This document shows, piece after piece, positions 8,877-18,013 of a stretch of DNA of 37,119 bases. Source of the stretch: an uncultured Muribaculaceae bacterium (GTDB lineage Bacteria; Bacteroidota; Bacteroidia; Bacteroidales; Muribaculaceae). Position numbers and translations under genes: made by a program. Every line of letters starts with the position of its first letter. The first letter of the stretch is position 1. The notes under the pieces were generated by a model. That model searched no databases. It saw only the letters and a program-made list of their open reading frames with translations, and had not been told where the DNA came from. The DNA is taken from assembly GCA_934675575.1 (NCBI GenBank), contig CAKUQQ010000018.1, positions 1 through 37,119 on the forward strand, given 5' to 3'.

Positions 8877-9293
8877 TTATGCGTCTTTTTTATCTTGTTT
8901 GTTATCAAATGTATCTACGAACAATGTAACATGGTTCGAACGTTTGCGGATTCTATATCCGCGGCCCTGAGGCGCTGGACGCAGACGCTTAAGCATCGGA
9001 GCACAATCCACGAAGATTGTCTTGATGTACAACTCACCGCTCTCAGCCTTCTTGCCATTCTTCTGTTCCCAGTTCGAGATGGCCGACTTCAAGAGCTTCT
9101 CTACATCTGCAGCAGCTTGCTTATTTGAGAAATGGAGAAGACCCAGTGCCTTGAAAACCTCTACGCCGCGTACCATGTCAGCCACCAGACGCATCTTGCG
9201 TGGTGAACTTGGCACATTCTTCAGCTTTGCGAAGCTCTGGTCAGCACGTGCTTCCTTATTCAATTTGGCTGATTCTCTTTTTCTTTTACCCAT
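8877..9293 (-). CDS. rplV: 50S ribosomal protein L22
   Basis: L22 extends a beta-hairpin into the exit tunnel, where macrolide-resistance changes can occur. The 138-residue sequence starts [20 protein letters not shown], a basic lead longer than in E. coli, then has [17 protein letters not shown] and the hairpin block [20 protein letters not shown]. The hairpin sequence looks like the normal family form. It lies 48 bases after rpsS. Confidence 0.98.
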   Translation of the reverse strand: MGKRKRESAKLNKEARADQSFAKLKNVPSSPRKMRLVADMVRGVEVFKALGLLHFSNKQAAADVEKLLKSAISNWEQKNGKKAESGELYIKTIFVDCAPMLKRLRPAPQGRGYRIRKRSNHVTLFVDTFDNKQDKKDA

Positions 9294-9341
9294 TGTATTT
9301 AATTCTTTTTTTTGTCAACAATTATTTCCCGGGCCCTGTTA

Positions 9342-9611
9342 TTACTTTTTGTTGTTGCCGCTGTGACCACGGAACGTACGTGTCGGAGCAAACTCGCCCA
9401 ACTTGTGACCTACCATGTTCTCAGTAACATACACGGGAATGAATTTGTTACCATTGTGCACTGCGAAAGTGTGACCAACGAAATCTGGCGAAATCATCGA
9501 TGCGCGAGACCATGTCTTGATCACCGACTTCTTTCCGCTTTCATTCATAGCGTCAACCTTCTTCTCAAGTTTCACACTGATATAAGGGCCTTTTTTTAAT
9601 GAACGACTCAT
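9342..9611 (-). CDS. rpsS: 30S ribosomal protein S19
   Basis: S19 is a 30S head protein paired with S13, close to the A-site finger bridge. The 89-residue product starts [20 protein letters not shown] and has the diagnostic segment [20 protein letters not shown] with the end [14 protein letters not shown]. Length is normal. It lies between rplB (18 bases) and rplV (48 bases). Confidence 0.98.
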   Translation of the reverse strand: MSRSLKKGPYISVKLEKKVDAMNESGKKSVIKTWSRASMISPDFVGHTFAVHNGNKFIPVYVTENMVGHKLGEFAPTRTFRGHSGNNKK

Positions 9612-9629
9612 AGTTTAACTTTTATCAAA

Positions 9630-10454
9630 TTACTTCTTCCTTCTTTCAATAATGTACTTCGAAGACAACTTCTTCGGTGCACGTGTCTTCAAGCCCTTAG
9701 CATAGAGACCAGTGCGTGAACGTGGGTGACCTCCTGACTGGCGGCCTTCACCACCACCCATTGGGTGATCCACTGGGTTCATAACCACACCACGGTTGTG
9801 TGGGCGACGACCCAACCAGCGTGAACGGCCGGCTTTACCCGACTGCTCCAGAGCGTGGTCAGAGTTGCCAACAACTCCCACGGTTGCCTTGCATGCTGCA
9901 AGCACCTTTCTTGTCTCTCCTGAAGGTAATTTGATGATCGCATAGTCACCTTCGCGCGATGTCAATTGCGCAAATACGCCTGCACTACGAGCCATCGATG
10001 CGCCCTGGCCCGGACGCAACTCAATGTTGTGAATTAATGTACCAATAGGTATGTTCTTCAGTGGAAGCGCGTTTCCCACTTCGGGGGCCACGTTCTCACC
10101 GCTTACAACTGTCGCACCCACCTCAAGTCCGTTAGGAGCGATGATGTAAGCTTTAGCACCATCTACGTAGTAAAGCAATGCAATGCGAGCCGAACGGTTT
10201 GGATCGTATTCAATCGACTTTACGCGAGCTGGCACACCGTCTTTGTTTCTCTTGAAGTCTATCAAACGCAATTTGCGCTTGTGGCCACCGCCAAGATAAC
10301 GCATTGTGCGATGTCCTTCATTGTTGCGACCGCCGCTAACGCGCTTTCCGACAACGAGAGATTTTTCTGGTGTACGAGCAGTGATATTATCAAATACACC
10401 AATAACCTTGTGTCTTTGCCCCGGTGTTGTGGGCTTAAATTTTCTTACTGCCAT
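9630..10454 (-). CDS. rplB: 50S ribosomal protein L2
   Basis: L2 is needed for subunit joining and supports the peptidyl transferase centre. The 274-residue sequence begins [19 protein letters not shown] and contains [20 protein letters not shown]. The C-terminal signature [20 protein letters not shown] contains the functionally important His near residue 229. Length matches the family. It is 8 bases after rplW. Confidence 0.98.
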   Translation of the reverse strand: MAVRKFKPTTPGQRHKVIGVFDNITARTPEKSLVVGKRVSGGRNNEGHRTMRYLGGGHKRKLRLIDFKRNKDGVPARVKSIEYDPNRSARIALLYYVDGAKAYIIAPNGLEVGATVVSGENVAPEVGNALPLKNIPIGTLIHNIELRPGQGASMARSAGVFAQLTSREGDYAIIKLPSGETRKVLAACKATVGVVGNSDHALEQSGKAGRSRWLGRRPHNRGVVMNPVDHPMGGGEGRQSGGHPRSRTGLYAKGLKTRAPKKLSSKYIIERRKK

Positions 10455-10462
10455 TTCTTTTA

Positions 10463-10750
10463 TTAAATATTACTGTAGAAATCTATAGTTTGACCTTCGG
10501 CAATTGTCACAACAGCTTTCTTGAAAGCTGCTGTCTTGCCGCGCTGCAAACCGCGCTTTGTGTAACGCTGCTTGCGCTTGCCGTCATAATTCATAGTGTT
10601 TACCGCAACCACCTTCACATCATAAAACTTCTCGATGAAGTCCTTGATTTGATATTTGTTTGCATCGGGAGACACCTTGAATGTGAAACGATTGGTCTTC
10701 TCACTGATGTGATTGGCTTTCTCAGTTACAACTGGAATAATCTGTAGCAT
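10463..10750 (-). CDS. rplW: 50S ribosomal protein L23
   Basis: L23 is at the tunnel exit and is the main docking site for trigger factor and SRP. The 95-residue product starts [20 protein letters not shown] and has the family region [20 protein letters not shown]. It is preceded by a strong Shine-Dalgarno sequence (AGGAGGT at 10758-10764, 7 bases before the ATG), the second of two such sites in this operon. It lies 16 bases after rplD. Confidence 0.97.
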   Translation of the reverse strand: MLQIIPVVTEKANHISEKTNRFTFKVSPDANKYQIKDFIEKFYDVKVVAVNTMNYDGKRKQRYTKRGLQRGKTAAFKKAVVTIAEGQTIDFYSNI

Positions 10751-10757
10751 TTTCTCG

Positions 10758-10764
10758 ACCTCCT
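10758..10764 (-). promoter_or_regulatory. Strong Shine-Dalgarno sequence of rplW
   Basis: The minus strand reads AGGAGGT 7 bases before the rplW ATG, in the short rplD-rplW gap. It matches seven bases of the usual anti-Shine-Dalgarno sequence. Most genes of this operon have nothing comparable. Confidence 0.85.
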
Positions 10765-10766
10765 GA

Positions 10767-11390
10767 TTATAATTGGTTTAATGCGGCAACACTGCCTTCT
10801 GTTATTACTAATGTTGCGTTGTCAAGCACTCTGTAAGTGTTAAGCTCTGTAGAAGTGAATACCTTCACGTTCTTCAAGTTGCGGGCCGACAGGAACACGT
10901 TCTCGTTCTTCTCGTTGAGCACGAGAGTGATTTTCTTGTCTGCAACCTTCAAGCCTTCTGTCAATGCAACAAACTCCTTAGTCTTAGGTGCCTCGAAGTT
11001 GAAATCCTCAACAACCACAATCTGGTTGTTCTGAGCCTTATACGACAGCGCTGTGCGGCGTGCCAAGGCTTTCACCTTCTTGTTCAACTTGAAACCGTAG
11101 TCTCTTGGCTTTGGACCAAACACACGGCCTCCACCCACCATCACCGGAGAGTTGATGTCACCATGACGGGCACCGCCTCCACCTTTCTGACGGCCAAGCT
11201 TGCGGGTTGAACCTGAAATCTCACTTCTTTCCTTTGATTTGCTCGTACCCTGACGCTGATTGGCAAGATACTGCTTAACATCGAGATACACAACATGCTC
11301 GTTGAGCTCCGACAGTCCAAAAACGCCGTCGTTCAACGTCACCTTCTTCCCGGTGTCTTCTCCTTTTATGTTATATACTGCGAGTTCCAT
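10767..11390 (-). CDS. rplD: 50S ribosomal protein L4
   Basis: L4 reaches into the exit-tunnel constriction, and in E. coli it represses the S10 operon. The 207-residue product starts [20 protein letters not shown] and contains the tunnel loop [20 protein letters not shown] and [19 protein letters not shown]. The ATG overlaps the rplC stop by one base (TAATG), implying coupling. Whether the E. coli style of autoregulation applies here cannot be seen. Confidence 0.98.
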   Translation of the reverse strand: MELAVYNIKGEDTGKKVTLNDGVFGLSELNEHVVYLDVKQYLANQRQGTSKSKERSEISGSTRKLGRQKGGGGARHGDINSPVMVGGGRVFGPKPRDYGFKLNKKVKALARRTALSYKAQNNQIVVVEDFNFEAPKTKEFVALTEGLKVADKKITLVLNEKNENVFLSARNLKNVKVFTSTELNTYRVLDNATLVITEGSVAALNQL

Positions 11391-12007
11391 TATTTTAGAA
11401 TTGATACGATTGAACCTTTACAGCCTGGCACTGAACCCTTCACGATAAGCAAATTGTTCTCAGGCAATATTTTAATAATCTGCAAGTTTTGAACAGTCAC
11501 GCGCTCATTGCCCATTTGGCCGGCCATGCGCATACCCTTGAACACTTTTGCTGGGTAAGAACATGCACCAATTGAACCTGGAGCACGATAACGGTCGTCC
11601 TGACCGTGGGTTGCTTGTCCAACTCCGCCGAATCCGTGGCGCTTCACAACACCTTGGAATCCTTTACCTTTCGACGTGCCCACAACATCTACAAACGACT
11701 CATTGCTGAACAGCTCCACTGTCAGTGTGTCGCCGGCTTTGTGCTCACCGTCAAAATTTTTGAACTCGGCCAAGTATCTTTGTGGCTTTACTCCAGCCTT
11801 CTTGAAGTGACCTCCCTCTGCCTTGGTCGTGTGCTTGTCTTTCTTCTCCACGAATCCAAGTTGCAAAGCCTCATAGCCATCTTTTTCAAGAGTCTTCACC
11901 TGAGTAACTACACAAGGACCTACTTCGATAACAGTGCACGGCACGTTCTTGCCGTCGGCACTGAAAACGGATGTCATTCCGATTTTCTTTCCTAATAATC
12001 CTGGCAT
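11390..12007 (-). CDS. rplC: 50S ribosomal protein L3
   Basis: L3 is an early-assembly 50S protein whose long loop approaches the peptidyl transferase centre. The 205-residue sequence starts [20 protein letters not shown] and holds the block [20 protein letters not shown], followed by [20 protein letters not shown], which includes the Gln modified in E. coli. It follows rpsJ by 55 bases and overlaps rplD by one base. Confidence 0.98.
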   Translation of the reverse strand: MPGLLGKKIGMTSVFSADGKNVPCTVIEVGPCVVTQVKTLEKDGYEALQLGFVEKKDKHTTKAEGGHFKKAGVKPQRYLAEFKNFDGEHKAGDTLTVELFSNESFVDVVGTSKGKGFQGVVKRHGFGGVGQATHGQDDRYRAPGSIGACSYPAKVFKGMRMAGQMGNERVTVQNLQIIKILPENNLLIVKGSVPGCKGSIVSILK

Positions 12008-12062
12008 TTCTCTAATTTTAAAATACTTAATTACTTTAATTTAATTGGTTCTCTCTCGCTTA

Positions 12063-12368
12063 CTATACCTTGATTTCAACCTCAACGCCGCTAGGCAACT
12101 CAAGTTTCATCAAAGCGTCAACCGTCTTAGCCGTAGAGCTGTAGATGTCAATCAAGCGCTTGAATGACGACAGTTGGAACTGCTCACGCGATTTCTTGTT
12201 GACAAATGTCGAACGGTTCACTGTGAAGATGCGCTTGTGTGTTGGCAATGGAATTGGACCATTCACAACAGCGCCAGTCGACTTCACTGTCTTCACAATC
12301 TTCTCGGCTGATTTGTCAACCAGATTGTGATCGTAAGACTTCAATTTGATTCTAATTTTTTGGCTCAT
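12063..12368 (-). CDS. rpsJ: 30S ribosomal protein S10
   Basis: S10 is a 30S head protein and, as NusE, also takes part in transcription antitermination. The 101-residue product contains [20 protein letters not shown] and the diagnostic [20 protein letters not shown]. The loop used by NusB/NusG is conserved in outline. It is 16 bases after fusA, so the S10 cluster continues straight from the str cluster with no tuf gene or visible promoter between them. Confidence 0.98.
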   Translation of the reverse strand: MSQKIRIKLKSYDHNLVDKSAEKIVKTVKSTGAVVNGPIPLPTHKRIFTVNRSTFVNKKSREQFQLSSFKRLIDIYSSTAKTVDALMKLELPSGVEVEIKV

Positions 12369-12384
12369 ATTTCTAATAAATATA

Positions 12385-14508
12385 TTATTTCAATAAATCA
12401 ACACGGCCTTTGCATTCTGTAAGTACCTTCTCTGCAATCGACTTGCCTACCTCTGCATAGTGAGAGAACGACATTGTTGAAGTGGCGCGACCCGAAGTGA
12501 TTGTACGCAACGCTGTCACATAGCCGAACATCTCGGCAAGTGGTGCAGTGGCTTTCACGATGCGGGCACCGCTGCGGCTTGTCTCCATGCCGAGCACTTG
12601 GCCACGACGCTTGTTCAAGTCGCTGATCACATCACCCATGCTCTCTTCCGGAGTCACAACTTCCACCTTCATGATAGGCTCCAAAAGCACTGGCTTGGCT
12701 TGAGCGCAAGCCTTCTTGAATGCCTGTTGGGCACAAATCTCAAATGAAACTTGGTCAGAGTCCACTGGGTGGAACGAACCGTCGATTACTGTCACCTTGA
12801 GTTGCTCCACAGGATAGCCTGCAAGCACACCGGTCTTCATAGCCTCGGTGAAACCTTTCTGGATAGCTGGCATGAATTCCTTTGGAATGTCACCGCCCTT
12901 CACTTCGTCCACGAATTGCAGACCGCCTTCAAAGCCTTCGTCCACTGGTTCCACGCGGCAGATGATGTCGGCAAACTTACCGCGACCACCAGTCTGCTTC
13001 TTGAACACCTCACGCAGCTCCACTGGCTTAGTGATTGCTTCCTTATATGTAACTTGTGGACGACCTTGGTTACACTCAACCTTGAATTCGCGTTTCAGAC
13101 GGTCGATGATGATGTCGAGGTGAAGCTCACCCATACCGCGAATGATTGTTTGACCGGTCTCCTCGTTAGTCTCCACTTGGAATGTTGGGTCTTCTTCAGC
13201 AAGTTTCTGCAAACCTGTGTCAAGTTTTTCCAGGTCTTTTTGAGTCTTAGGCTCAACTGCCACACCAAGCACTGGATCTGGGAAGTCCATAGCCTCCAAC
13301 ACGATTGGCTTCTCCTCGTCGCACAAAGTGTCTCCTGTGCGCACGTCTTTGAAGCCCACACCAGCACCGATGTCTCCGCAGCCGATGCAATCCATCGGGT
13401 TCTGCTTGTTAGAGAACATTTGGAACAAGCGAGACACACGCTCTTTCTTGCCAGAGCGAGCATTGAACACGTATGTTCCGGCATCAAGTTTACCTGAATA
13501 AACGCGGAAGAACACCAGACGGCCCACATACGGGTCAGTGGCAATCTTGAACACCAATGCGCAAAGTGGCTCTTCAAACAAAGGTTTGCGCACCACCTTC
13601 ACGTCTGGGTCTTTGTAATCGCGGCCCACAACCTCTGGAGTGTCCTCAGGGCTTGGCAAGAATGCGCACACGCTGTCGAGCAGTGGTTGAATACCTTTAT
13701 TCTTGAATGAGCTACCGCAAATCATTGGCACAGCCTCATTCTTCAGAGTGGCAGCACGCAATGCGCGGATAATCTCGTCTTCTGTGATAGTCTCTGGGTC
13801 GTCAAAATACTTGGCCATCAAGTCGTCGTCAAATTCAACCACCGACTCAAGCATCTTGTCACGATACTTGCGGGCTTCCTCAAGCATGTTGTCTGGAATT
13901 TCGTCCACCTCATACTCAGCACCCATAGTCTCGTCGTGCCAGTAGATAGCCTTCATGCGGATAAGGTCAACCACACCCTTGAATGTCTCCTCAGCGCCGA
14001 TTGGCAACTGAATGGGCACAGGGTTGGCACCGAGCATATCGTGAAGCTGGCGCACCACTTCCAGGAAGTTAGCTCCCGAACGGTCCATCTTGTTCACGTA
14101 TGCAATGCGAGGCACGTTATATTTGTCTGACTGACGCCACACGGTTTCCGACTGAGGCTCCACACCGTCCACTGCACTGAATGTTGCCACAGCACCGTCG
14201 AGCACGCGGAGCGAACGCTCCACCTCCACAGTGAAGTCAACGTGTCCTGGGGTGTCAATAAGATTGAACTTATATTTGTGGTCCTTCCACGGCCAGTAGC
14301 AAGTGGTAGCAGCCGAAGTGATAGTGATACCGCGCTCTTGCTCTTGAACCATCCAGTCCATTGTGGCAGCTCCGTCGTGCACCTCGCCAATCTTGTGAGT
14401 CAAACCTGTGTAAAACAGGATACGCTCAGAAGTTGTCGTCTTGCCGGCGTCAATGTGCGCGATAATACCAATGTTACGCGTATATTTCAGTTGTTCGTCT
14501 TGTGTCAT
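12385..14508 (-). CDS. fusA: Translation elongation factor G
   Basis: EF-G is the GTPase that drives translocation and, with RRF, ribosome recycling. The 707-residue protein has the P-loop [15 protein letters not shown] near residues 17-31, the switch II region [20 protein letters not shown], the NKMD guanine-specificity motif, and the domain IV/V parts [11 protein letters not shown] and [16 protein letters not shown]. All five domains appear present and length is normal. It lies between rpsG (21 bases) and rpsJ (16 bases). Confidence 0.98.
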   Translation of the reverse strand: MTQDEQLKYTRNIGIIAHIDAGKTTTSERILFYTGLTHKIGEVHDGAATMDWMVQEQERGITITSAATTCYWPWKDHKYKFNLIDTPGHVDFTVEVERSLRVLDGAVATFSAVDGVEPQSETVWRQSDKYNVPRIAYVNKMDRSGANFLEVVRQLHDMLGANPVPIQLPIGAEETFKGVVDLIRMKAIYWHDETMGAEYEVDEIPDNMLEEARKYRDKMLESVVEFDDDLMAKYFDDPETITEDEIIRALRAATLKNEAVPMICGSSFKNKGIQPLLDSVCAFLPSPEDTPEVVGRDYKDPDVKVVRKPLFEEPLCALVFKIATDPYVGRLVFFRVYSGKLDAGTYVFNARSGKKERVSRLFQMFSNKQNPMDCIGCGDIGAGVGFKDVRTGDTLCDEEKPIVLEAMDFPDPVLGVAVEPKTQKDLEKLDTGLQKLAEEDPTFQVETNEETGQTIIRGMGELHLDIIIDRLKREFKVECNQGRPQVTYKEAITKPVELREVFKKQTGGRGKFADIICRVEPVDEGFEGGLQFVDEVKGGDIPKEFMPAIQKGFTEAMKTGVLAGYPVEQLKVTVIDGSFHPVDSDQVSFEICAQQAFKKACAQAKPVLLEPIMKVEVVTPEESMGDVISDLNKRRGQVLGMETSRSGARIVKATAPLAEMFGYVTALRTITSGRATSTMSFSHYAEVGKSIAEKVLTECKGRVDLLK

Positions 14509-14529
14509 TTTCTATTCCCTCTTTCTTGA

Positions 14530-15006
14530 TTAAAATCTGAAGTGTGCAAATGCGCGGTTAGCCTCAGCCATACGGTGCATCTCTTCCATACGCTTGAATG
14601 CGCCGCCTTGTTGGTTGTAGGCGTCCATGATTTCAGCAGCAAGTTTTTCCGCCATGGTCTTGCCGCCACGTTTACGTGCAAAGTTGATTAAGTTTTTCAT
14701 CGATATAGACTCCTTGCGGTCAGGTCTGATTTCCGTTGGCACTTGGAATGTTGCACCACCCACACGGCGCGACTTAACCTCCACTTGAGGTGTCACGTTC
14801 TCCAGGGCGTTCTTCCAGATTTCAAGAGGCGTCTTCTCTTCTTTCGACATTTTGCCGCCCACAATCTCAAGAGCGGTGTAGAAGATCTTGTACGAGGTGT
14901 TCTTCTTGCCGTCGTACATCAGGTGATTCACGAATTTAGAAACTCTAACATCACCGAATTTTGGATCTGGTAAAATGATCCTCTTTTTTGGCTTAGCCTT
15001 TCTCAT
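14530..15006 (-). CDS. rpsG: 30S ribosomal protein S7
   Basis: S7 starts assembly of the 30S head and lies at the E site. The 158-residue sequence reads [20 protein letters not shown] and contains [12 protein letters not shown], the beta-hairpin region [20 protein letters not shown] and the end [18 protein letters not shown]. It is separated from rpsL by 171 bases, the widest gap inside the operon. In E. coli S7 binds its own mRNA in the equivalent rpsL-rpsG gap, so the length of this gap is suggestive. Confidence 0.98.
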   Translation of the reverse strand: MRKAKPKKRIILPDPKFGDVRVSKFVNHLMYDGKKNTSYKIFYTALEIVGGKMSKEEKTPLEIWKNALENVTPQVEVKSRRVGGATFQVPTEIRPDRKESISMKNLINFARKRGGKTMAEKLAAEIMDAYNQQGGAFKRMEEMHRMAEANRAFAHFRF

Positions 15007-15177
15007 TTTTTACAATAATTGTAGTTTTAAGTCTGCTTGGTTGTTGCTTCTTTGTTCTTCAACGGCCGACGCTTCGACCATTTACTCAACCCTTTAAAAT
15101 CAATCCAATAAAACCAAAAACTAAGTTTAATTTTTTGTTTTGTAGTAAGTTAATTTCTTGCAGCCGTTGCAGTCAAA
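15007..15177 (-). promoter_or_regulatory. rpsL-rpsG intercistronic region with hairpin, candidate S7 control site
   Basis: This 171-base gap is within the transcript. On the minus strand it holds a hairpin at 15064-15079 (stem GGTCGA/TCGGCC with one U-G pair, four-base loop), surrounded by AT-rich sequence. In E. coli, S7 represses translation by binding the rpsL-rpsG gap. By analogy this may be an S7 target, but no detailed match to the E. coli site was made. Confidence 0.35.
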
Positions 15178-15561
15178 TTATTTCTTTCCTGCCTTCGGGC
15201 GTTTTGCGCCATATTTGCTGCGACGCTGTGTGCGACCCGCAACACCTGCCGTGTCGAGTGTTCCGCGCACGATGTGATAACGCACACCTGGAAGGTCCTT
15301 AACACGACCGCCGCGCACCATCACGATTGAGTGCTCCTGCAGGTTGTGACCCTCTCCAGGGATATAAGAGTTAACCTCTTTTCCGTTAGTCAATCTAACA
15401 CGTGCCACCTTACGCATAGCCGAATTAGGCTTCTTAGGTGTTGTCGTGTACACACGCACACACACGCCACGACGCTGAGGGCATGAGTCCAAAGCTGGCG
15501 ACTTGCTGGTGTAGCTCAGTGCAGTACGGCCTTTTCTTACTAATTGCTGAATTGTAGGCAT
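15178..15561 (-). CDS. rpsL: 30S ribosomal protein S12
   Basis: S12 is at the decoding centre, and its mutations give streptomycin resistance. The 127-residue product starts [20 protein letters not shown] and has [20 protein letters not shown], in which K43-K44 correspond to the E. coli K42-K43 pair, and [17 protein letters not shown] with the other resistance-related Lys. Both sites carry the wild-type Lys, so no streptomycin-resistance change is visible. It is the first gene of the long translation operon; the promoter lies about 140 bases upstream. Confidence 0.98.
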   Translation of the reverse strand: MPTIQQLVRKGRTALSYTSKSPALDSCPQRRGVCVRVYTTTPKKPNSAMRKVARVRLTNGKEVNSYIPGEGHNLQEHSIVMVRGGRVKDLPGVRYHIVRGTLDTAGVAGRTQRRSKYGAKRPKAGKK

Positions 15562-15663
15562 CTTAGTTCTGTTTTACTTTAATTAAATTATTAATAATAC
15601 AATACAAATTTTCTTGTTTTTGGACGGCTTCGTGCGCACACCAATCATCACTAAACCAATAGT

Positions 15664-15727
15664 TTAGCCGATTAGTATATACACTTCACCTCAAAAAGCT
15701 CTGCAAAGTTACACACTAATCGGCTAA
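15664..15727. repeat. 13-base perfect inverted repeat flanking the str promoter
   Basis: The arms TTAGCCGATTAGT (15664-15676) and ACTAATCGGCTAA (15715-15727) are perfect complements separated by 38 bases. The upstream arm fills the promoter spacer, and the downstream arm lies about 20-35 bases after the predicted transcription start. Only one arm is transcribed, so the symmetry acts at the DNA level, as for a protein-binding operator pair. Confidence 0.8.
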
Positions 15728-15735
15728 TAACCAAA
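15704..15735 (-). promoter_or_regulatory. Promoter of the str-S10-spc operon
   Basis: The minus strand has TTTG at 15735-15732, a 20-base spacer, and TAACTTTG at 15711-15704. This fits the Bacteroidota housekeeping consensus TTTG-N19-21-TAnnTTTG exactly. Transcription should start near 15697 and read into rpsL. Confidence 0.85.
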
Positions 15736-15836
15736 TGTTTTAAGTCCTTTTTGTTCAAGAACCGCAAAATATTTTCCTTGCCTTTTTCCTGTTGGTGCCT
15801 CAACTGCATTTTATGCAAGCACCGCGCCATGTCACT

Positions 15837-16391
15837 TTAAGATATTTTAAATGGTTTAATATCTTTTAACCACACTCCCAGCTTGTCTTTCGCACTTAGC
15901 AGCATTTCTGCCGGCTTCACTCGCCAATCAATGCCCAGAGCCGGGTCATCAAATTTAAGCGTACATTCACTCTGTGGAGCATACACATTATCCACCTTAT
16001 ATTGAAATTGAGCCACATTGCTCAGCACCACAAATCCATGGGCAAATCCGCGAGGAATATACAGTTGCCGTCCCGACTCTGCCGTGAGTTCCACAGACAC
16101 ATGCTTGCCATAGGTGGCGCTTCCTTCGCGCAAGTCCACTGCCACATCAAGCACATTGCCCATTGACACTCTCACAAGCTTCGCCTGGCTGAACTCTCCT
16201 TTCTGAAAGTGCAGCCCGCGCAGCACTCCGTGGGTCGAAAACGACTCGTTGTCTTGCACAAACTCCACCTTGCCCACATGAGCCTCAAACTCGCTTTTCT
16301 TGAACGTCTCACTAAAATAGCCCCTGGCATCGCCAAAACGCTTAGGAGTTATCACCCACACGCCCTCAATGAACTGTTCTTCAAATTCCAT
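15837..16391 (-). CDS. rfbC: dTDP-4-dehydrorhamnose 3,5-epimerase
   Basis: RfbC makes dTDP-4-dehydro-L-rhamnose in the dTDP-rhamnose pathway for surface polysaccharides. The frame is open to 16442, but the family start MEFEEQFIEGVWVITPKRFG is at 16391 and a GAAAGG sequence precedes it, giving 184 residues. Family motifs seen are GYFSETF, SFSTHGVLRGLHFQ (catalytic His near 61), the cupin block VDLREGSATYG and RGFAHGFVVLS, and a Tyr near 131. No other rfb genes lie nearby, so it is an isolated pathway gene here. Confidence 0.93.
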   Translation of the reverse strand: MEFEEQFIEGVWVITPKRFGDARGYFSETFKKSEFEAHVGKVEFVQDNESFSTHGVLRGLHFQKGEFSQAKLVRVSMGNVLDVAVDLREGSATYGKHVSVELTAESGRQLYIPRGFAHGFVVLSNVAQFQYKVDNVYAPQSECTLKFDDPALGIDWRVKPAEMLLSAKDKLGVWLKDIKPFKIS

Positions 16392-16511
16392 CGCAAAAAC
16401 CTTTCTTTTCACTGGCTGAAAAGCACCGCCATTCAGCCACACATTATTATATATATAACATCTATCAGCCCGAAGCGCCCTTTAGTCTTGTGGCTCCAGC
16501 CTTACATGCCA

Positions 16512-16543
16512 CAAATTTACAACCAATCTCTCTTAATCAGAAA
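16512..16543 (-). promoter_or_regulatory. Candidate promoter of rfbC
   Basis: On minus, TTTC at 16543-16540 is followed after 20 bases by TAAATTTG at 16519-16512, a near-consensus Bacteroidota promoter. The predicted leader to the 16391 ATG is about 115 bases. The rest of the 16392-16727 divergent region shows no gene. Confidence 0.6.
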
Positions 16544-16659
16544 TTTTATTCTACCACATCGCCCACACAGTCGCAAAAGGCTATGTCCACAGGCGTATAC
16601 AACACATCTCACGAGTGTCATTTGCCCCCAAATTGCCATTTTTGACACTCAAAAAGCCT

Positions 16660-16687
16660 ATTGTTCAGCAAAAAAGGAGTAATTTTG
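16660..16687 (+). promoter_or_regulatory. Candidate promoter of the GlmU-like gene and asd
   Basis: TAATTTTG at 16680-16687 matches the -7 consensus TAnnTTTG. The upstream element is weak: ATTG at 16660-16663 with a 16-base spacer, shorter than the usual 19-21. The ATG at 16728 is about 35 bases after the predicted start. Confidence 0.5.
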
Positions 16688-16727
16688 CACATGAGGGATT
16701 AAAGTTCCCGCTTTTTTCAACGAAGTA

Positions 16728-17930
16728 ATGACAAACGTAATCTTATTCGACGACAAAAACGTCAGAGACAACTTGTTGCCTTTCACCTACACTCGACCTG
16801 TGGCACTCATCAGGGTGGGCATCACCAATTTGGATAGCAAGTGGAAAGCCCTGATTGGCGAGGCTCGTCTCTCCTACCTCACAAGCTGCGACTATCTTAG
16901 CACGAAATACTCTTGCAGCGTTGCGCGCGACAACCTGTTTGTGGCAGGCCACATCATTCCATCAGCCGCCATGCTCAAAGCCGTGATGCAGCTTCAGCCA
17001 GGCCAAGCACTCAAGGCCGATTCCGAGGTCATAGCATTCCGAGGTGCGTTGAGCGAGTTCCAGACTGGCAAATTCTCATCGGCCGTGCAATTTCAGCAGC
17101 AATTTCTCGCCATAAGGCAACTCTACGACATCTTTGAGCTAAACGCCCAGGTGCTTGAGCAAGATTTTCGTCTGCTAACCGCCGGCCGCAAGTCTGCGCC
17201 ATTGTCGCCATCAAACCGCATAATCGGCGACATTCAGTTTCCCGACGGCAAGCCCAAGATTTTTGTTGAGCCGGGAGCCTACGTTGAAGGAGCCTGTATC
17301 AATGTCAACGCCGGCCCTGTTTACATAGGCAAAAACGTTGAAATCATGGAGGGCGCATGCATTCGTGCGCCATTTGCCGCATGCCACGACGCCAAGGTTC
17401 GCATGGGTGCAAAAATCTATGGTGCCACCACTCTTGGCCCTTTCTGCAAAGTGGGCGGCGAAATCGAAAATTCCGTGATGTTCGGCTTCAGCAACAAGGC
17501 TCACGACGGCTACATTGGAGATGCCGTCATTGGCGAGTGGTGCAACATTGGTGGTGGCACCACGGCCTCCAATCTGAAGAACGACTACGGAGAAATCCGC
17601 GTCTGGAACTATCCGGCACAACGCTTCCTCAAAACCGGGCGGCAATTTTGCGGACTTTTCATGGGCGACCATAGCAAAACGGGCGTTAACTGCATGATTA
17701 ACACCGGCACTGTACTTGGTGTCGGCGTCAACATTCATGGAGCTGGCTTTCCGCGGAATTTTGTGCCGTCGTTCAGCGAGGGGGGCAGCACCTCCGGCTT
17801 CAAGGATGTCAGCCTTGCCACATTTTTCAGCATAGCCGAGCGCGTAATGCAGCGCCGTGGCGTCACCTTGTCCGACGACGACAAACGCATCTTCACGGCC
17901 ATCTACAATCAAGCCGACAATTACAAATAA
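16728..17930 (+). CDS. GlmU-like sugar-phosphate nucleotidyl/acetyltransferase (Bacteroidota alternative GlmU family)
   Basis: This 400-residue protein resembles the Bacteroidota alternative GlmU family, proposed to serve in UDP-N-acetylglucosamine synthesis. The N-terminus [20 protein letters not shown], then [19 protein letters not shown], is characteristic of the family rather than of classical GlmU, which begins with a GxGTRMxS loop. A left-handed beta-helix of hexapeptide repeats spans about residues 185-350 (for example [20 protein letters not shown] and [20 protein letters not shown]). It is followed 83 bases later by asd, so two routes that feed peptidoglycan are neighbours. Substrate is inferred from the family only. 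Confidence 0.8.
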   Translation: MTNVILFDDKNVRDNLLPFTYTRPVALIRVGITNLDSKWKALIGEARLSYLTSCDYLSTKYSCSVARDNLFVAGHIIPSAAMLKAVMQLQPGQALKADSEVIAFRGALSEFQTGKFSSAVQFQQQFLAIRQLYDIFELNAQVLEQDFRLLTAGRKSAPLSPSNRIIGDIQFPDGKPKIFVEPGAYVEGACINVNAGPVYIGKNVEIMEGACIRAPFAACHDAKVRMGAKIYGATTLGPFCKVGGEIENSVMFGFSNKAHDGYIGDAVIGEWCNIGGGTTASNLKNDYGEIRVWNYPAQRFLKTGRQFCGLFMGDHSKTGVNCMINTGTVLGVGVNIHGAGFPRNFVPSFSEGGSTSGFKDVSLATFFSIAERVMQRRGVTLSDDDKRIFTAIYNQADNYK

Positions 17931-18013
17931 TTTTCACCTGCTATCCTCTCTTCCATGTCTCGCTCCACAACAGTCACACGCAACTAAAAACGACAAAAAA
18001 ACAACACATAGCA

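Larger units (their letters stand above)
15562..15836 (-). promoter_or_regulatory. Leader and upstream region of the rpsL operon
   Basis: This 275-base stretch has no gene. Reading on minus it contains the str promoter, an inverted repeat around it, and a leader of roughly 135 bases. The leader has a small hairpin (CTAAAC/GTTTAG arms at 15651-15656 and 15662-15667) that overlaps one repeat arm, so the two structures exclude each other. The 15740-15836 part, between the promoter and the rfbC stop, shows nothing I can name. Confidence 0.7.

Noticed and set aside
8873..8908. Twelve-codon extension of S3
   Set aside because: It overlaps rplV and precedes the conserved MGQKVNP start.
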